This document shows positions 41,704-54,504 of a DNA stretch of 64,000 nt, piece after piece. Below the pieces are notes generated by a model. It searched no databases and was not told where the DNA came from. It worked only from the letters and a program-made list of their open reading frames with translations. The DNA comes from Geothrix oryzae (GTDB lineage: Bacteria > Acidobacteriota > Holophagae > Holophagales > Holophagaceae): contig NZ_AP027079.1 in assembly GCF_030295385.1 (NCBI RefSeq), positions 1,426,001 through 1,490,000 on the forward strand. Reading direction: 5' to 3'. Position 1 is the first letter of the stretch, and the number at the start of each line of letters is the position of its first letter. The position numbers and the translations under genes were made by a program.

Positions 41704-43065
41704 TCAGTCCTTCCCGGTGGCGATGCCCAGGGCCTTGAGGCGGTCGTAGAGGGTCCGGCGGGCCAGCCCGAGGATCTGGGCCGCGTCCGTGACATTCCCG
41801 CCGCTGCGCTGCAGCACCTTCTCGATGTGGAGGCGTTCCATCTCCTTGAGCGTCACCAGACCTGCCTCCGTGGCGACATGGCTCGGACGCCGCCCGCCCA
41901 GGCCCAGGTCGGCCGCTTCCAGGCATTCCCCCTTCTGGAGGATCATGGCCCGCTCCAGCACATTGGCGAGCTCGCGGATGTTGCCGGGCCAGGCGTATTC
42001 CTTCAGGGCCTCCAAGGCTCGGGCGCTGAACTGGACCTCGGGGCGACCCATGCGGCTGCAGACGCTCCTGAGGATGGTCATGGCGAGGACGGGGATGTCC
42101 TCGGCGCGTTCCCGCAGGGGCGGAATCCGGAGGGTGAGGGTGCTCACACGGTAGTAGAGGTCGTCCCGGAATTTCTTCGCCCGGACCATCTCCTCCAGAT
42201 CGAGGTTGGTGCTGGCGATGAGGCGGATGTCCACCTGGCGGTCCCGCACATCCCCCAGGCGCCGGAAGGTCTTCTCCTCCAGGGCCTTCAGCAGCTTCGG
42301 CTGGATGGCGGGATCCATGTCGCCGATCTCATCCAGGAACACGATGCCCCGGTGGCCCACCTCCAGCAGACCCGGCTTGGCGGCGACGGCACCCGTGAAG
42401 GCGCCGCGCTCATGGCCGAACAGTTCGGATTCCAGGAGCTCCCGCGTCAGTCCGGCGCAGTTGAGGTTCACGAAGGTTTCTTCCCGCCTTGGCCCCTGGG
42501 CGTGGATCCAGCGGGCGAGCACGCCCTTGCCGGAACCGGTCTCGCCGAGGATCAGGACCGGGCTGTCCCACTCGATCATCAGCCGCGCCTGCTCCTCCAG
42601 GCGCCGGATGGAGGCGCTCACGCCCTGGAAGGGGTTCATGGGGCCGGGCTGCTCGCGGCTGGCCACCTCCTGGCGCTTGCGCAGGCGCTGCTGCTGCAGG
42701 AGGCGCTTCACGAGCACCAGGAGGGTCTTGGATTCCACGGGCTTGGTGAGGAACTGCTCGGCCCCCTCCTTGATGGCGCGGACCGCCAGGTCAATGGAGC
42801 CATGGGCCGTGAGGATGATGAAGGGGGTGTCCTCGCTCAGCCGCTTGAACTGCGGCAGCAGGTCGAGGGAGGTCCCGTCCGGCAGGCTGTAGTCCGCCAC
42901 CACCACGTCGTAGCCGCCGCCGCGGAAGAGCTCGGTGGCCTTCTGGCAGGTGTCCGATTCATCCACGTCCATCTCGTTGGCGCGCAGAAAGGCGGTCATG
43001 CCGTGGCGCACCGCGGGGTCGTCCTCGATGATCAGGATCTTCGGCTTAGCCACGGGGCTCTCCAA
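41704..43065 (-). CDS. NtrC-type sigma-54-dependent response regulator
   Basis: 453 residues in the classical three-domain order. Receiver (about 8-120): IIEDDPAV acidic pocket, phosphoacceptor in VVADYSLPDG, T in ILTAHGS, K in FLTKPVE. AAA+ domain (about 145-370): Walker A GETGSGKG, the sigma-54-contact loop GAFTGA in ERGAFTGAV, Walker B GIVFLDEIGD. C-terminal Fis-type helix-turn-helix: GGNVTDAAQILGLARRTLYDRLKALG. It should bind the two 33-bp palindromes next to it and open the sigma-54 promoters. Its start lies within the end of the kinase gene (20-base overlap), so the pair is cotranslated. Confidence 0.95.
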   Translation of the reverse strand: MESPVAKPKILIIEDDPAVRHGMTAFLRANEMDVDESDTCQKATELFRGGGYDVVVADYSLPDGTSLDLLPQFKRLSEDTPFIILTAHGSIDLAVRAIKEGAEQFLTKPVESKTLLVLVKRLLQQQRLRKRQEVASREQPGPMNPFQGVSASIRRLEEQARLMIEWDSPVLILGETGSGKGVLARWIHAQGPRREETFVNLNCAGLTRELLESELFGHERGAFTGAVAAKPGLLEVGHRGIVFLDEIGDMDPAIQPKLLKALEEKTFRRLGDVRDRQVDIRLIASTNLDLEEMVRAKKFRDDLYYRVSTLTLRIPPLRERAEDIPVLAMTILRSVCSRMGRPEVQFSARALEALKEYAWPGNIRELANVLERAMILQKGECLEAADLGLGGRRPSHVATEAGLVTLKEMERLHIEKVLQRSGGNVTDAAQILGLARRTLYDRLKALGIATGKD

Positions 43066-44947
43066 TCAGTTCCATGCGGCGGCGGGGAGCGGGGACCCTG
43101 AGGGTCACCCGGGCGCCGCCGCCGGCGGCGTTCTCCACGGCCACGGTCCCGCCGTGCTCCTCCACGACCCGCTTCACGATGGACAGGCCGAGGCCGGTGC
43201 CGCCCTTCCGCCGCGTGAAGAAGGGTTCAAAGGCCCTGGCCAGGCTCTCGGGGTCGAAGCCGGAACCTTCGTCTTCCACCGAGAAGGCCCACCAGTCGTG
43301 GCCCTCGTCGCGGAGGTGCCGCCCGCGCACCGACACGGTCCCGTTCGGGGGTGAGTGATGCAGGGCATTCTCGATGAGGTTCCGGAACACCTGGTGCATG
43401 CGCCGGGCGTTCAAGGGCAGCACCAGCGCCTCATCCTCCAGGGCCAGCCGCACCTTGCAATCGCGGCTGACCTGCAGGGTCTCGCAGGAGCGGAGGGCAT
43501 CTTCCAGCAGGGTGCGGACGCGGCAGGGCTCGGGATTGAGCGTCCTCGGCTCGCCGTAGTCCCGGAGGTCGTTCATCAGTCCCTGGATGCGGTCGGAGCT
43601 CTCGCGCAGGGCCAGGAGGAAGGGACGGTAGCGGGGTTCCTCGCCGAAGGTGGCCTCCAGGGCGTCGAGGTTGATGGAGATGCCGTAGACCGGATTGCGG
43701 ATCTCGTGGACCACGCCCCCCACCAGGGCCCGCAGGGACTCTTCGGCGCGGCGCCGCTCCGTAATGTCCGTGCACATGCCCGCCATCCGGGCCGGCCGGC
43801 CATCGCCGCGCCAGGCGACCACCTTGCCCGCGTCGAAGACCCAGAGCCAGTCGCCGGACTGCGTGCGAAGCCGGTATTCCGCCTGGAGGCCCGGAAGCCG
43901 GCCCTCCAGGTGGGCGTTCAGGGCGGCTTCGGTCTGCAGGCGGTCCTCGGGATGGATGAGGTCGAAGCCCGCCTGCAGGGTGGAGGCGATGGCCCCCGGC
44001 TCGTAGCCCAGCATCCCGAACCAGCGCGGGCTGCGGTAGATGTTCCCGGTTTCCAGGTCCAGATCCCAGAGGCCCTGCTGGGTGCCGTCCAGGGCATGGT
44101 TCAGCCGCTCCTCGCTGGCCCGCAGCTCCGCCTGGGCCACCTTGAGGGCGGTGATGTCGCGGGAGATCCCGGCGATGCGGTGGATGCGCCCCCACTTGTT
44201 CCGGACGGGGGTCAGGATGGTCTGGAAGGTGCGGACCTCCCGGGCGATGGGGTGCTCCTCCTCGAACTGGAGAGGCGTGCCGCCCTGGAGGACCCGCTGG
44301 AAGTGGGCGATGAGCTGGGCGGCGCTGCTGCTGGTGAGGCAGGACTCCGGCGAGCGGCCGGCGAAATCGGGATTGAGGAAACTGCCCGAGGCGTGGAGCG
44401 GCGGGTTCACGGTCTCGAAGGTCATCTCCCCCTGCTCGGAAATGCCCACGACGTAGATCCAGTCGTACAGGTTCTGGAAGAGCCCGTCGAACCGGTAGGG
44501 ATCCTCTCCCCGGGCCGGACCTGAACCGCTCTGGGCTTGGCCCCTTGGCCCCATCAACCTCGCCCTGCCGCGGCGGAGCGCTTCGGGGGCCTGGGCGGCG
44601 GTCACATAGATTTCGTGGAAGCCCTCCCGCAGCATGGCCTCACCGATGACTGGATCGCCCTTGGGAATCCGCACCAGGGTGGGAAGGTCGGGATGATGGG
44701 TCCGGAAGGTCCGGATCCGGATGTGCCAGGCCTCCGTCGCCGAAGGCCCCCAGAGCAGCAGCGCATCGCCAGGGCCGCAGACGAACGAGTCCAGCTCCGC
44801 TTCGGACCAGCCGCTGATGTCAATGCAGTTCGGGACAGGTTCCCCAACCGCCCTGAAGGCCCGGCCAAGGGCCCGCCGCACAGCCGCAGGCACGCCCACC
44901 GTCAGCAGCTGGAAGGAGGTGGGGGCTGGACTTGAAGGGCTTTCCAT
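43046..44947 (-). CDS. PAS sensor histidine kinase, partner of the sigma-54 activator
   Basis: 633 residues, no transmembrane segment. N-terminal ~130 residues look like a receiver-type fold lacking the normal phosphorylation site (LLLWGPSATEAWHIRIRTFR, LPTLVRIPKGDPVIGEAMLREG). Two PAS domains follow (about 175-290 and 300-420; HRIAGISRDITALKVAQAE, MAGMCTDITERRRAEESL). HisKA acceptor is in GGVVHEIRNPVYGI, and the ATPase domain has NLIENALHHSP, DEGSGFD and GGTGLGLSIVKRVVEEHGG. I use ATG 44947 (GAGG upstream) rather than a TTG at 44968. It presumably senses a cytoplasmic signal of phosphate or energy status. Confidence 0.92.
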   Translation of the reverse strand: MESPSSPAPTSFQLLTVGVPAAVRRALGRAFRAVGEPVPNCIDISGWSEAELDSFVCGPGDALLLWGPSATEAWHIRIRTFRTHHPDLPTLVRIPKGDPVIGEAMLREGFHEIYVTAAQAPEALRRGRARLMGPRGQAQSGSGPARGEDPYRFDGLFQNLYDWIYVVGISEQGEMTFETVNPPLHASGSFLNPDFAGRSPESCLTSSSAAQLIAHFQRVLQGGTPLQFEEEHPIAREVRTFQTILTPVRNKWGRIHRIAGISRDITALKVAQAELRASEERLNHALDGTQQGLWDLDLETGNIYRSPRWFGMLGYEPGAIASTLQAGFDLIHPEDRLQTEAALNAHLEGRLPGLQAEYRLRTQSGDWLWVFDAGKVVAWRGDGRPARMAGMCTDITERRRAEESLRALVGGVVHEIRNPVYGISINLDALEATFGEEPRYRPFLLALRESSDRIQGLMNDLRDYGEPRTLNPEPCRVRTLLEDALRSCETLQVSRDCKVRLALEDEALVLPLNARRMHQVFRNLIENALHHSPPNGTVSVRGRHLRDEGHDWWAFSVEDEGSGFDPESLARAFEPFFTRRKGGTGLGLSIVKRVVEEHGGTVAVENAAGGGARVTLRVPAPRRRMELIGEPRG

Positions 44948-44968
44948 CTCAATGACCTCGTACTCCAA

Positions 44969-45360
44969 CCGATCATCGCATCATCTTTGCGGCAGCGGGG
45001 TGGACGCCCAAGGCGCCTTCTCCTGCGCTCATGGATCCATACCAAGCGAGAACGAGCTGTTGAGGCTTACTCCTCAAAACAATTTTATGAATCGATAAAT
45101 AGAACACAGTGGAGGCAAAATAGGAGAAAATCACACGTAAATCAGGCAACAACATTTATCGTGGTAACCATAAAGCTCGTCTGGCTTCTATTTGTTTTCA
45201 TGTTGATTTTACTTTTATGATCGATATTGTTTCGTTATTCGTAAATTATAATAATTTATTTCACGAGTAACTGCTTAAAGTTCTATGAGGTATCCTTACT
45301 ATTTTTTGGGGATGAGCATGTGTACGCATCCTGGAGTGGATGCTGGTTTGTGGGACTAAA
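44969..45360. other. AT-rich gene-free region upstream of the sensor kinase
   Basis: About 390 bp without a credible gene, including roughly 45050-45300 where the sequence becomes very A/T-rich compared with the rest of the window. It contains runs such as AATTATAATAATTTATTT. I see no DnaA-box cluster, insertion-sequence ends or repeats. The small open frame at 44987-45220 has no ribosome-binding site. It may hold the kinase promoter or be a horizontally acquired scar. Confidence 0.5.
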
Positions 45361-45392
45361 GCGGATTTCATCGACCTGACTCCAAAAACAAA

Positions 45393-45414
45393 ACGCCCGG
45401 CGGATGCCGGGCGT
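45393..45414 (-). terminator. Rho-independent terminator of sdhCAB
   Basis: Nine-base-pair stem ACGCCCGGC / GCCGGGCGT with loop GGAT. On the minus strand it is followed by TTTGTTTTTGG, a clear U-rich tail, 22 bases after the sdhB stop. Confidence 0.9.
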
Positions 45415-45436
45415 CTGAGGCGGATGAAGCGGGCGA

Positions 45437-46222
45437 TCAACCGGCGCCACCACTCGTGGTGGCGGGACGGTAGGTGAGGCTGGCCTTGATGAAGTCGCGG
45501 TTCATGCGCGCGATGTTTTCCATCTTGATGCCCTTGGGGCAGGCGGCCTCGCACTCGCCGTGGTTGGTGCAGGTGCCGAACTGCTCGGCATCCATCTGGG
45601 CGACCATGTCGCGGACGCGGATGTAGCGCTCGGGCTGGCCCTGGGGCAGCAGGCCCAGGTGGGTGACCTTGGCGGACAGGAACAGCATGGCGCTGGCGTT
45701 GGGGCAGGCGGCCACGCAGGCGCCGCACCCGATGCAGGCGGCGGCGTCCATGGAGAGCTCGGCCTTCTCCTTGGGGATCGGCAGGGCGTTGGCGTCCTGG
45801 GGCGAACCCGTGGGCACGCTGATGAAGCCACCGGCGGCGATGATGCGGTCGAAGGCGCCGCGGTCCACCATCAGATCCTTGATGACCGGGAAGGCTTCGG
45901 CGCGCCAGGGCTCGATGGTGACGCTATCGCCGTCCTTGAAGCTGCGCATGTGCAGCTGGCAGGTGGTGGTGCGCTCGCGGGGGCCGTGGGGGCGTCCGTT
46001 GATCACCATGCTGCAGGTCCCGCAGATGCCCTCGCGGCAGTCGTGGTCGAAGGTGATGGGCTCCTCGCCCTTGCGGATGAGGCCCTCGTTCACGATGTCG
46101 AGCATCTCCAGGAAGGACATGTCGGGGCTGATGTTCTCGGCGGGGTACTCGACGAACTTTCCGTCGCACTTGGCGTTCTTCTGCCGCCACACATGGAGGG
46201 TGAGATTGAGGTGCTTGGACAT
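45437..46222 (-). CDS. sdhB: Succinate dehydrogenase / fumarate reductase iron-sulfur subunit
   Basis: 261 residues. Electron conduit between flavin and quinone site. The [2Fe-2S] ligands are in [19 protein letters not shown] with a distal Cys in [11 protein letters not shown]. The [4Fe-4S] motif is [12 protein letters not shown] and the [3Fe-4S] ligands are in [15 protein letters not shown]. All ligand positions are filled. The sequence style is that of the type-B (diheme, single cytochrome subunit) complexes. It is the last gene of sdhCAB and is followed by a terminator. Direction (succinate oxidation or fumarate reduction) is not decided by sequence. Confidence 0.96.
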   Translation of the reverse strand: MSKHLNLTLHVWRQKNAKCDGKFVEYPAENISPDMSFLEMLDIVNEGLIRKGEEPITFDHDCREGICGTCSMVINGRPHGPRERTTTCQLHMRSFKDGDSVTIEPWRAEAFPVIKDLMVDRGAFDRIIAAGGFISVPTGSPQDANALPIPKEKAELSMDAAACIGCGACVAACPNASAMLFLSAKVTHLGLLPQGQPERYIRVRDMVAQMDAEQFGTCTNHGECEAACPKGIKMENIARMNRDFIKASLTYRPATTSGGAG

Positions 46223-46233
46223 GGCTCAGTTCC

Positions 46234-48153
<1,920 letters not shown>

Positions 48154-48169
48154 GGAGCGCTCCCTGGGA

Positions 48170-48865
48170 TCAGTGGATGAAGCCGGTCAGGACGGCGATG
48201 GGATAGGAGATGTTCACGCCCACGACGAGGACGGTCAGGCCGGTGGCGAAGTTCCGCCGGAGGCCGTCGTAGCGGGGATGCGCCAGGCCCAGCGACTGGG
48301 TGAAGCTCCAGACGCCGTGCCACATGTGGAGGCCGAGGCAGAGCTGGGCCACGATGTAGAAGCCAGCGGCCGCCGGAACCTTGAACCCGTTCACGAAGTT
48401 GGCGTAGGGGTTCGCGTGATCGAAGTTGGGATGGACGGTGCCGGTGGTGAGGTGGAGCAGATGGTAGACGATGAACGCAGCGAGGATGAAGCCGCTCCAG
48501 CGCATGGTGCGCGAGGCCCAGGTGGAGGCCTGCGTGTGCTGGTTGCGGTAGCCCAGGGGGCGGGCGGCGCGGTTGTCGAGGGTGAGGGTCACGGCGGCCC
48601 AGATGTGCAGGCCGACCGCGCTGAGCAGCACCGCCCGGAACACCCAGATGCCCATGCCGTGGATCATCGTGTGCAGGAACTCGGCGTAGTGGTTCATCGC
48701 CGTGGCCCCCATGTAGGAGGTCAGGTTCCCCAGCATGTGGACGGTGACGAATCCGAAGAGGAGGACGCCGGTGACGGCCATCAGGACCTTGCGTCCGACC
48801 GAGGACGCCATGAAACCGCGGCCGCGCGCTTCCGCGCCCGCGATGCTCTGTTCAGCAACGGACAT
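48170..48865 (-). CDS. sdhC: Succinate dehydrogenase cytochrome b subunit (type B)
   Basis: 231 residues with five predicted TM helices. Conserved histidines for two hemes lie in [36 protein letters not shown] and [10 protein letters not shown], which fits the diheme, single-subunit membrane anchor. It passes electrons from sdhB to (mena)quinone. I set the start at ATG 48865 (MSVAEQ), preceded by AAGGAG; the longer frame to 48985 adds an unconserved leader. First gene of the sdhCAB operon. Confidence 0.95.
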   Translation of the reverse strand: MSVAEQSIAGAEARGRGFMASSVGRKVLMAVTGVLLFGFVTVHMLGNLTSYMGATAMNHYAEFLHTMIHGMGIWVFRAVLLSAVGLHIWAAVTLTLDNRAARPLGYRNQHTQASTWASRTMRWSGFILAAFIVYHLLHLTTGTVHPNFDHANPYANFVNGFKVPAAAGFYIVAQLCLGLHMWHGVWSFTQSLGLAHPRYDGLRRNFATGLTVLVVGVNISYPIAVLTGFIH

Positions 48866-49258
48866 AGGGGACTCCTTGTGAAATCGGGGAGGTGGGTCCG
48901 GGCGCCCGCAGCTGACGGCGGGGCCCGCTTTCAATGACGGGGCCATATCTGACCCAAGTATCCTCGGAGGCGTCTCGAATCCCAAGCCCTAAAGGAGCCT
49001 CCCAGGTTCCAGGGGGCTGGCCGCTGGGGTCCGGCGGAAAGGCTGTTCCAAGAGCAATCCATCACACCCGGGCGGCCCGCTCTTGCAGTCGGAGCCTGTT
49101 CCCAGCTATCTTTGGTCACGATCTAGAGATGATCAAGCGTGGTTTGCCTCCGGGTGGGGGCTCAGGCCGCATCAAGGCCAGCCATCGAGAGCCGTATGAC
49201 TTCCATCACTAATTCGAGTGCCCGACTGACCCTTTCTTGAGTCCATATGGAGGAAACC
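48866..49258. other. Divergent region between sdhC and hppA
   Basis: 393 bp with no gene. A weak sigma-70-like match on the plus strand (TTGCAG at 49083-49088, 18-base spacer, TATCTT at 49107-49112) could serve hppA. I see no convincing minus-strand promoter, riboswitch or repeat. Confidence 0.45.
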
Positions 49259-51718
<2,460 letters not shown>

Positions 51719-51749
51719 ACCTCCGAAAACCTGACAAACAATTAACAGC

Positions 51750-51773
51750 CGGGCCCCTCAACCGAGGGGCCCG
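51750..51773 (+). terminator. Rho-independent terminator of hppA
   Basis: Perfect 10-bp stem CGGGCCCCTC / GAGGGGCCCG with loop AACC, followed by TTCTTTC, 32 bases after the hppA stop. Confidence 0.88.
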
Positions 51774-51817
51774 TTCTTTCGTGGTACGGTAGACACCGTG
51801 TTTTCCAGGAGCCCATC

Positions 51818-53947
51818 ATGCCCTCTCGTTCCTTCCGCCCCTTGGGTCTGGCGGCCCTGGTGAGTGCCGCCCTGAGCCTTGCCGCCCAAGGCCCCGTCCC
51901 GCCCCTGGCCAAGCAGGTCGAACACCTCTCCGTCTGGCACGGCGAGAAGGTCAATGACCCCTGGTTCTGGCTGCGCGAAAAGGCCAACCCCGAGGTGGTG
52001 GCCTACCTGAACGCGGAGAACGCCTACACCGAGGCCATGACCGCGGATCTCAAGCCGTTCTCGGAGGCCCTGTACAAGGAGATGCTGGGCCGCATCAAGC
52101 AGACGGACCTGAGCGTCCCCGTGCGCCGGGGCGCCTTCTACTACTACTCCCGCACGGAGGAGGGGAAGCAGTACCCGATCCAGTGCCGCCGGAAGGCCGC
52201 CAAGGGTGGGGCCTATGACGAGAAGGCTCCCGAGGAGGTGCTGCTGGACCAGAACGAGCTGGCCAAGGGGCTGAAGTTCCTGGGGCTGGGCGGCATGTCC
52301 GTCAGCAATGACGACCGCACGCTGCTCTTCAGCACGGATACGACGGGGTTCCGGCAGTACAAGCTCTTCACCAAGGACCTGGCCACGGGGAAGGTGAGTG
52401 CCGCCCTCGCGGAGCGGGTGACCTCGTCCACCTGGGCGTCGGATTCCCGCCACATCTTCTTCGTGACCGAGGACGATGTCACCAAGCGCTCGAACCAGCT
52501 CTGGCGGCTGGACCTCGCCTCGGGGAAGCCGGAACTGGTCTTCGAGGAGAAGGACGAGCTCTACGGCATTCATGTCAACCGGACCAAGGACCGCAAGTTC
52601 CTCGTGATGGAGAGCCGGTCCACGGATACCTGGGAGACCCGGTATCTTTCCGCCGCCAAGCCCGGTGGCGCGTTCAAGGTGCTCCTGCCCCGGGAGAAGG
52701 GCCACAAGTACGACATCGAGCATCGTGAAGGCACCTTCTACATCCGGACCAACAAGGACGCGAAGAACTTCCGCCTGGTCACGGCTCCCGTGGCCACCCC
52801 GGATCCGAAGCATTGGAAGGCCTTCCTCCCCCACCGGCCGGAGGTGCTGCTGGAAGGCATGGAGCCCTTCCAGAATTTCCTGGTGGTGGCCGAGAAGAGC
52901 CAGGGACTGTCGCAGTTCCGCTTTCAGGATCTCAAGACCGGCCGCTGGCAGGATGTCCGCTTTCCCGAAAGCGTCTACGCCGCCTTCCCGGGAGGAACGC
53001 CGGAATACACCTCGAAGACCTTCCGCTTCGTCTACCAGTCCATGGTCACCCCCCAGAGCATCTACGACTGCGACATGGGCTCGGGCAAGCAGACCCTGCT
53101 GAAGCAGATCGAGGTCCTGGGAGGCTACGACAAGTCCCAGTACGCCACCGAGCGCCTGTGGGCTCCGGCCCGGGATGGCGTCAAGGTGCCGCTGTCCGTG
53201 GTCTACAAGAAGGGGATCAAGCGGGACGGCACGGCGCCGCTCTTCCTCTACGCCTACGGGTCCTACGGCTACGGCCAGTCCGCCACCTTCTCCATCCCGC
53301 GCCTGAGCCTGCTGGATCGCGGCATGGTCTATGTCATCGCCCACATCCGCGGCGGCAACGAGATGGGCGAGGCCTGGCACGACGACGGCATGCTCATGAA
53401 GAAGATGAACACCTTCACGGATTTCATCGACTCCGCCGAGTTCCTGGTGAAGGACAAGTGGACCAGCAAGGACCGTCTGGTGATCGAGGGCGGCAGTGCG
53501 GGTGGCCTGCTCATGGGCGCTGTCACCAACCTGCGGCCCGACCTCTTCAAGGCCGTGCACAGCGCCGTGCCCTTCGTGGATGTGATGAACACCATGATGG
53601 ATGCCAGCCTGCCCCTGACCGTCGGCGAATACCTGGAGTGGGGCAACCCCAACGAGAAGGCGGCCTTCGACTACATGCGGGCCTACAGCCCCTACGACAA
53701 CCTGAAGAAGGGCGCCTATCCGGCCATCCTCGTCACCACGAGTTTCAACGACAGCCAGGTGATGTACTGGGAACCCGCCAAGTACATCGCCAAGCTGCGC
53801 ACCCTCAAGACCGACCCAAACCCCCTGCTGCTGAGGATCAAGATGGATCCCGCCGGGCACGGAGGCGCCTCCGGCCGCTACGACGCCCTGAAGGACAAGG
53901 CCTTCGAGACGGCGTGGATGCTGAAGCAGGTGGGCATCACCAAGTAG
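51818..53947 (+). CDS. ptrB: Secreted oligopeptidase B-like S9 peptidase
   Basis: 709 residues. Signal peptide (LGLAALVSAALSLAAQ). Beta-propeller domain opens with VNDPWFWLREKANPEVVAYLNAEN. The hydrolase domain has the nucleophile in EGGSAGGLLMGAV (about Ser560), acid near TTSFNDSQVMYWEP and His in GHGGASGRYDAL. This order and AYGSYGYGQ are typical of oligopeptidase B, which cuts after Arg or Lys in short peptides. It is more distant from the two prolyl oligopeptidases at 4-8.3 kb. CAGGAG precedes ATG 51818. It is monocistronic, followed by a long hairpin. Confidence 0.92.
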   Translation: MPSRSFRPLGLAALVSAALSLAAQGPVPPLAKQVEHLSVWHGEKVNDPWFWLREKANPEVVAYLNAENAYTEAMTADLKPFSEALYKEMLGRIKQTDLSVPVRRGAFYYYSRTEEGKQYPIQCRRKAAKGGAYDEKAPEEVLLDQNELAKGLKFLGLGGMSVSNDDRTLLFSTDTTGFRQYKLFTKDLATGKVSAALAERVTSSTWASDSRHIFFVTEDDVTKRSNQLWRLDLASGKPELVFEEKDELYGIHVNRTKDRKFLVMESRSTDTWETRYLSAAKPGGAFKVLLPREKGHKYDIEHREGTFYIRTNKDAKNFRLVTAPVATPDPKHWKAFLPHRPEVLLEGMEPFQNFLVVAEKSQGLSQFRFQDLKTGRWQDVRFPESVYAAFPGGTPEYTSKTFRFVYQSMVTPQSIYDCDMGSGKQTLLKQIEVLGGYDKSQYATERLWAPARDGVKVPLSVVYKKGIKRDGTAPLFLYAYGSYGYGQSATFSIPRLSLLDRGMVYVIAHIRGGNEMGEAWHDDGMLMKKMNTFTDFIDSAEFLVKDKWTSKDRLVIEGGSAGGLLMGAVTNLRPDLFKAVHSAVPFVDVMNTMMDASLPLTVGEYLEWGNPNEKAAFDYMRAYSPYDNLKKGAYPAILVTTSFNDSQVMYWEPAKYIAKLRTLKTDPNPLLLRIKMDPAGHGGASGRYDALKDKAFETAWMLKQVGITK

Positions 53948-53954
53948 CCGTTCC

Positions 53955-53990
53955 GTGCGCCAGAGGGCGCATGGGCGCCCTCTGGCGCAC
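53955..53990 (+). terminator. Hairpin after oligopeptidase B gene
   Basis: Perfect 16-bp stem GTGCGCCAGAGGGCGC / GCGCCCTCTGGCGCAC with loop ATGG. There is no T-tract; it ends 15 bases before the VOC gene start. Confidence 0.6.
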
Positions 53991-54005
53991 ATGAAGGAGG
54001 AAAAG

Positions 54006-54434
54006 ATGGTTGCACCCGTTCCTGCCGGCTACCACACCGTCACGCCCTATCTCGTTGTGCCCAATGGCCTGGCCTTCCTGGCCTTCGTTGAAAAGGCCTT
54101 CGGGGCGGTGGAGGAGAGTCGCACCCTCCGCCCCGATGGCACCATCGCCAACGCGGAAGTGCGCATCGGCGATTCCATGGTGATGGTGGCCCAGGCCCGG
54201 GACCCCTGGAAGCCCATGCCGACGGGCTTCTACCTCTATGTGCCCGACACCGACGCCACCTACCAGGCCGCCCTCGCGGCGGGCGGGGCCTCCCTGATGG
54301 AGCCCTCCGACCAGTTCTACGGCGACCGCAACGCCGGGGTCCAGGATCCCTGGGGCAACAACTGGTGGATCGCCACCCACATCGAGGATGTGGACGACGC
54401 GGAGATCCAGCGGCGGATGGCGACCCGGGGTTGA
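54006..54434 (+). CDS. VOC family protein (glyoxalase/PhnB-like)
   Basis: 142 residues. Two beta-alpha-beta-beta-beta modules of the vicinal-oxygen-chelate fold: YHTVTPYLVVPNGLAFLAFVEKAFGA in the first, and VQDPWGNNWWIATHIEDV in the second. The pattern matches the PhnB/YdhR-like subgroup, whose role is poorly defined. Metal-binding residues are only partly evident. ATG 54006 has AAGGAGG 9 bases upstream. It is followed by prfC after 70 bases, so possibly cotranscribed. Confidence 0.85.
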   Translation: MVAPVPAGYHTVTPYLVVPNGLAFLAFVEKAFGAVEESRTLRPDGTIANAEVRIGDSMVMVAQARDPWKPMPTGFYLYVPDTDATYQAALAAGGASLMEPSDQFYGDRNAGVQDPWGNNWWIATHIEDVDDAEIQRRMATRG

Positions 54435-54504
54435 GTCCACGCCGTTCTCGCGGGACAATGGAGGGGCGCGGCGAACGCCGCGCCTTTCTATGTCCAGGGG
54501 AACC

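Noticed and set aside
44987-45220. A 77-residue open frame with a hydrophobic tail in the AT-rich region
   Set aside because: It has no ribosome-binding site, and its hydrophobicity is a by-product of T-rich codons in AT-rich DNA.
45050-45300. AT-rich region as a replication origin
   Set aside because: No cluster of TTATCCACA-like DnaA boxes is visible and no dnaA, dnaN or parAB gene is nearby.
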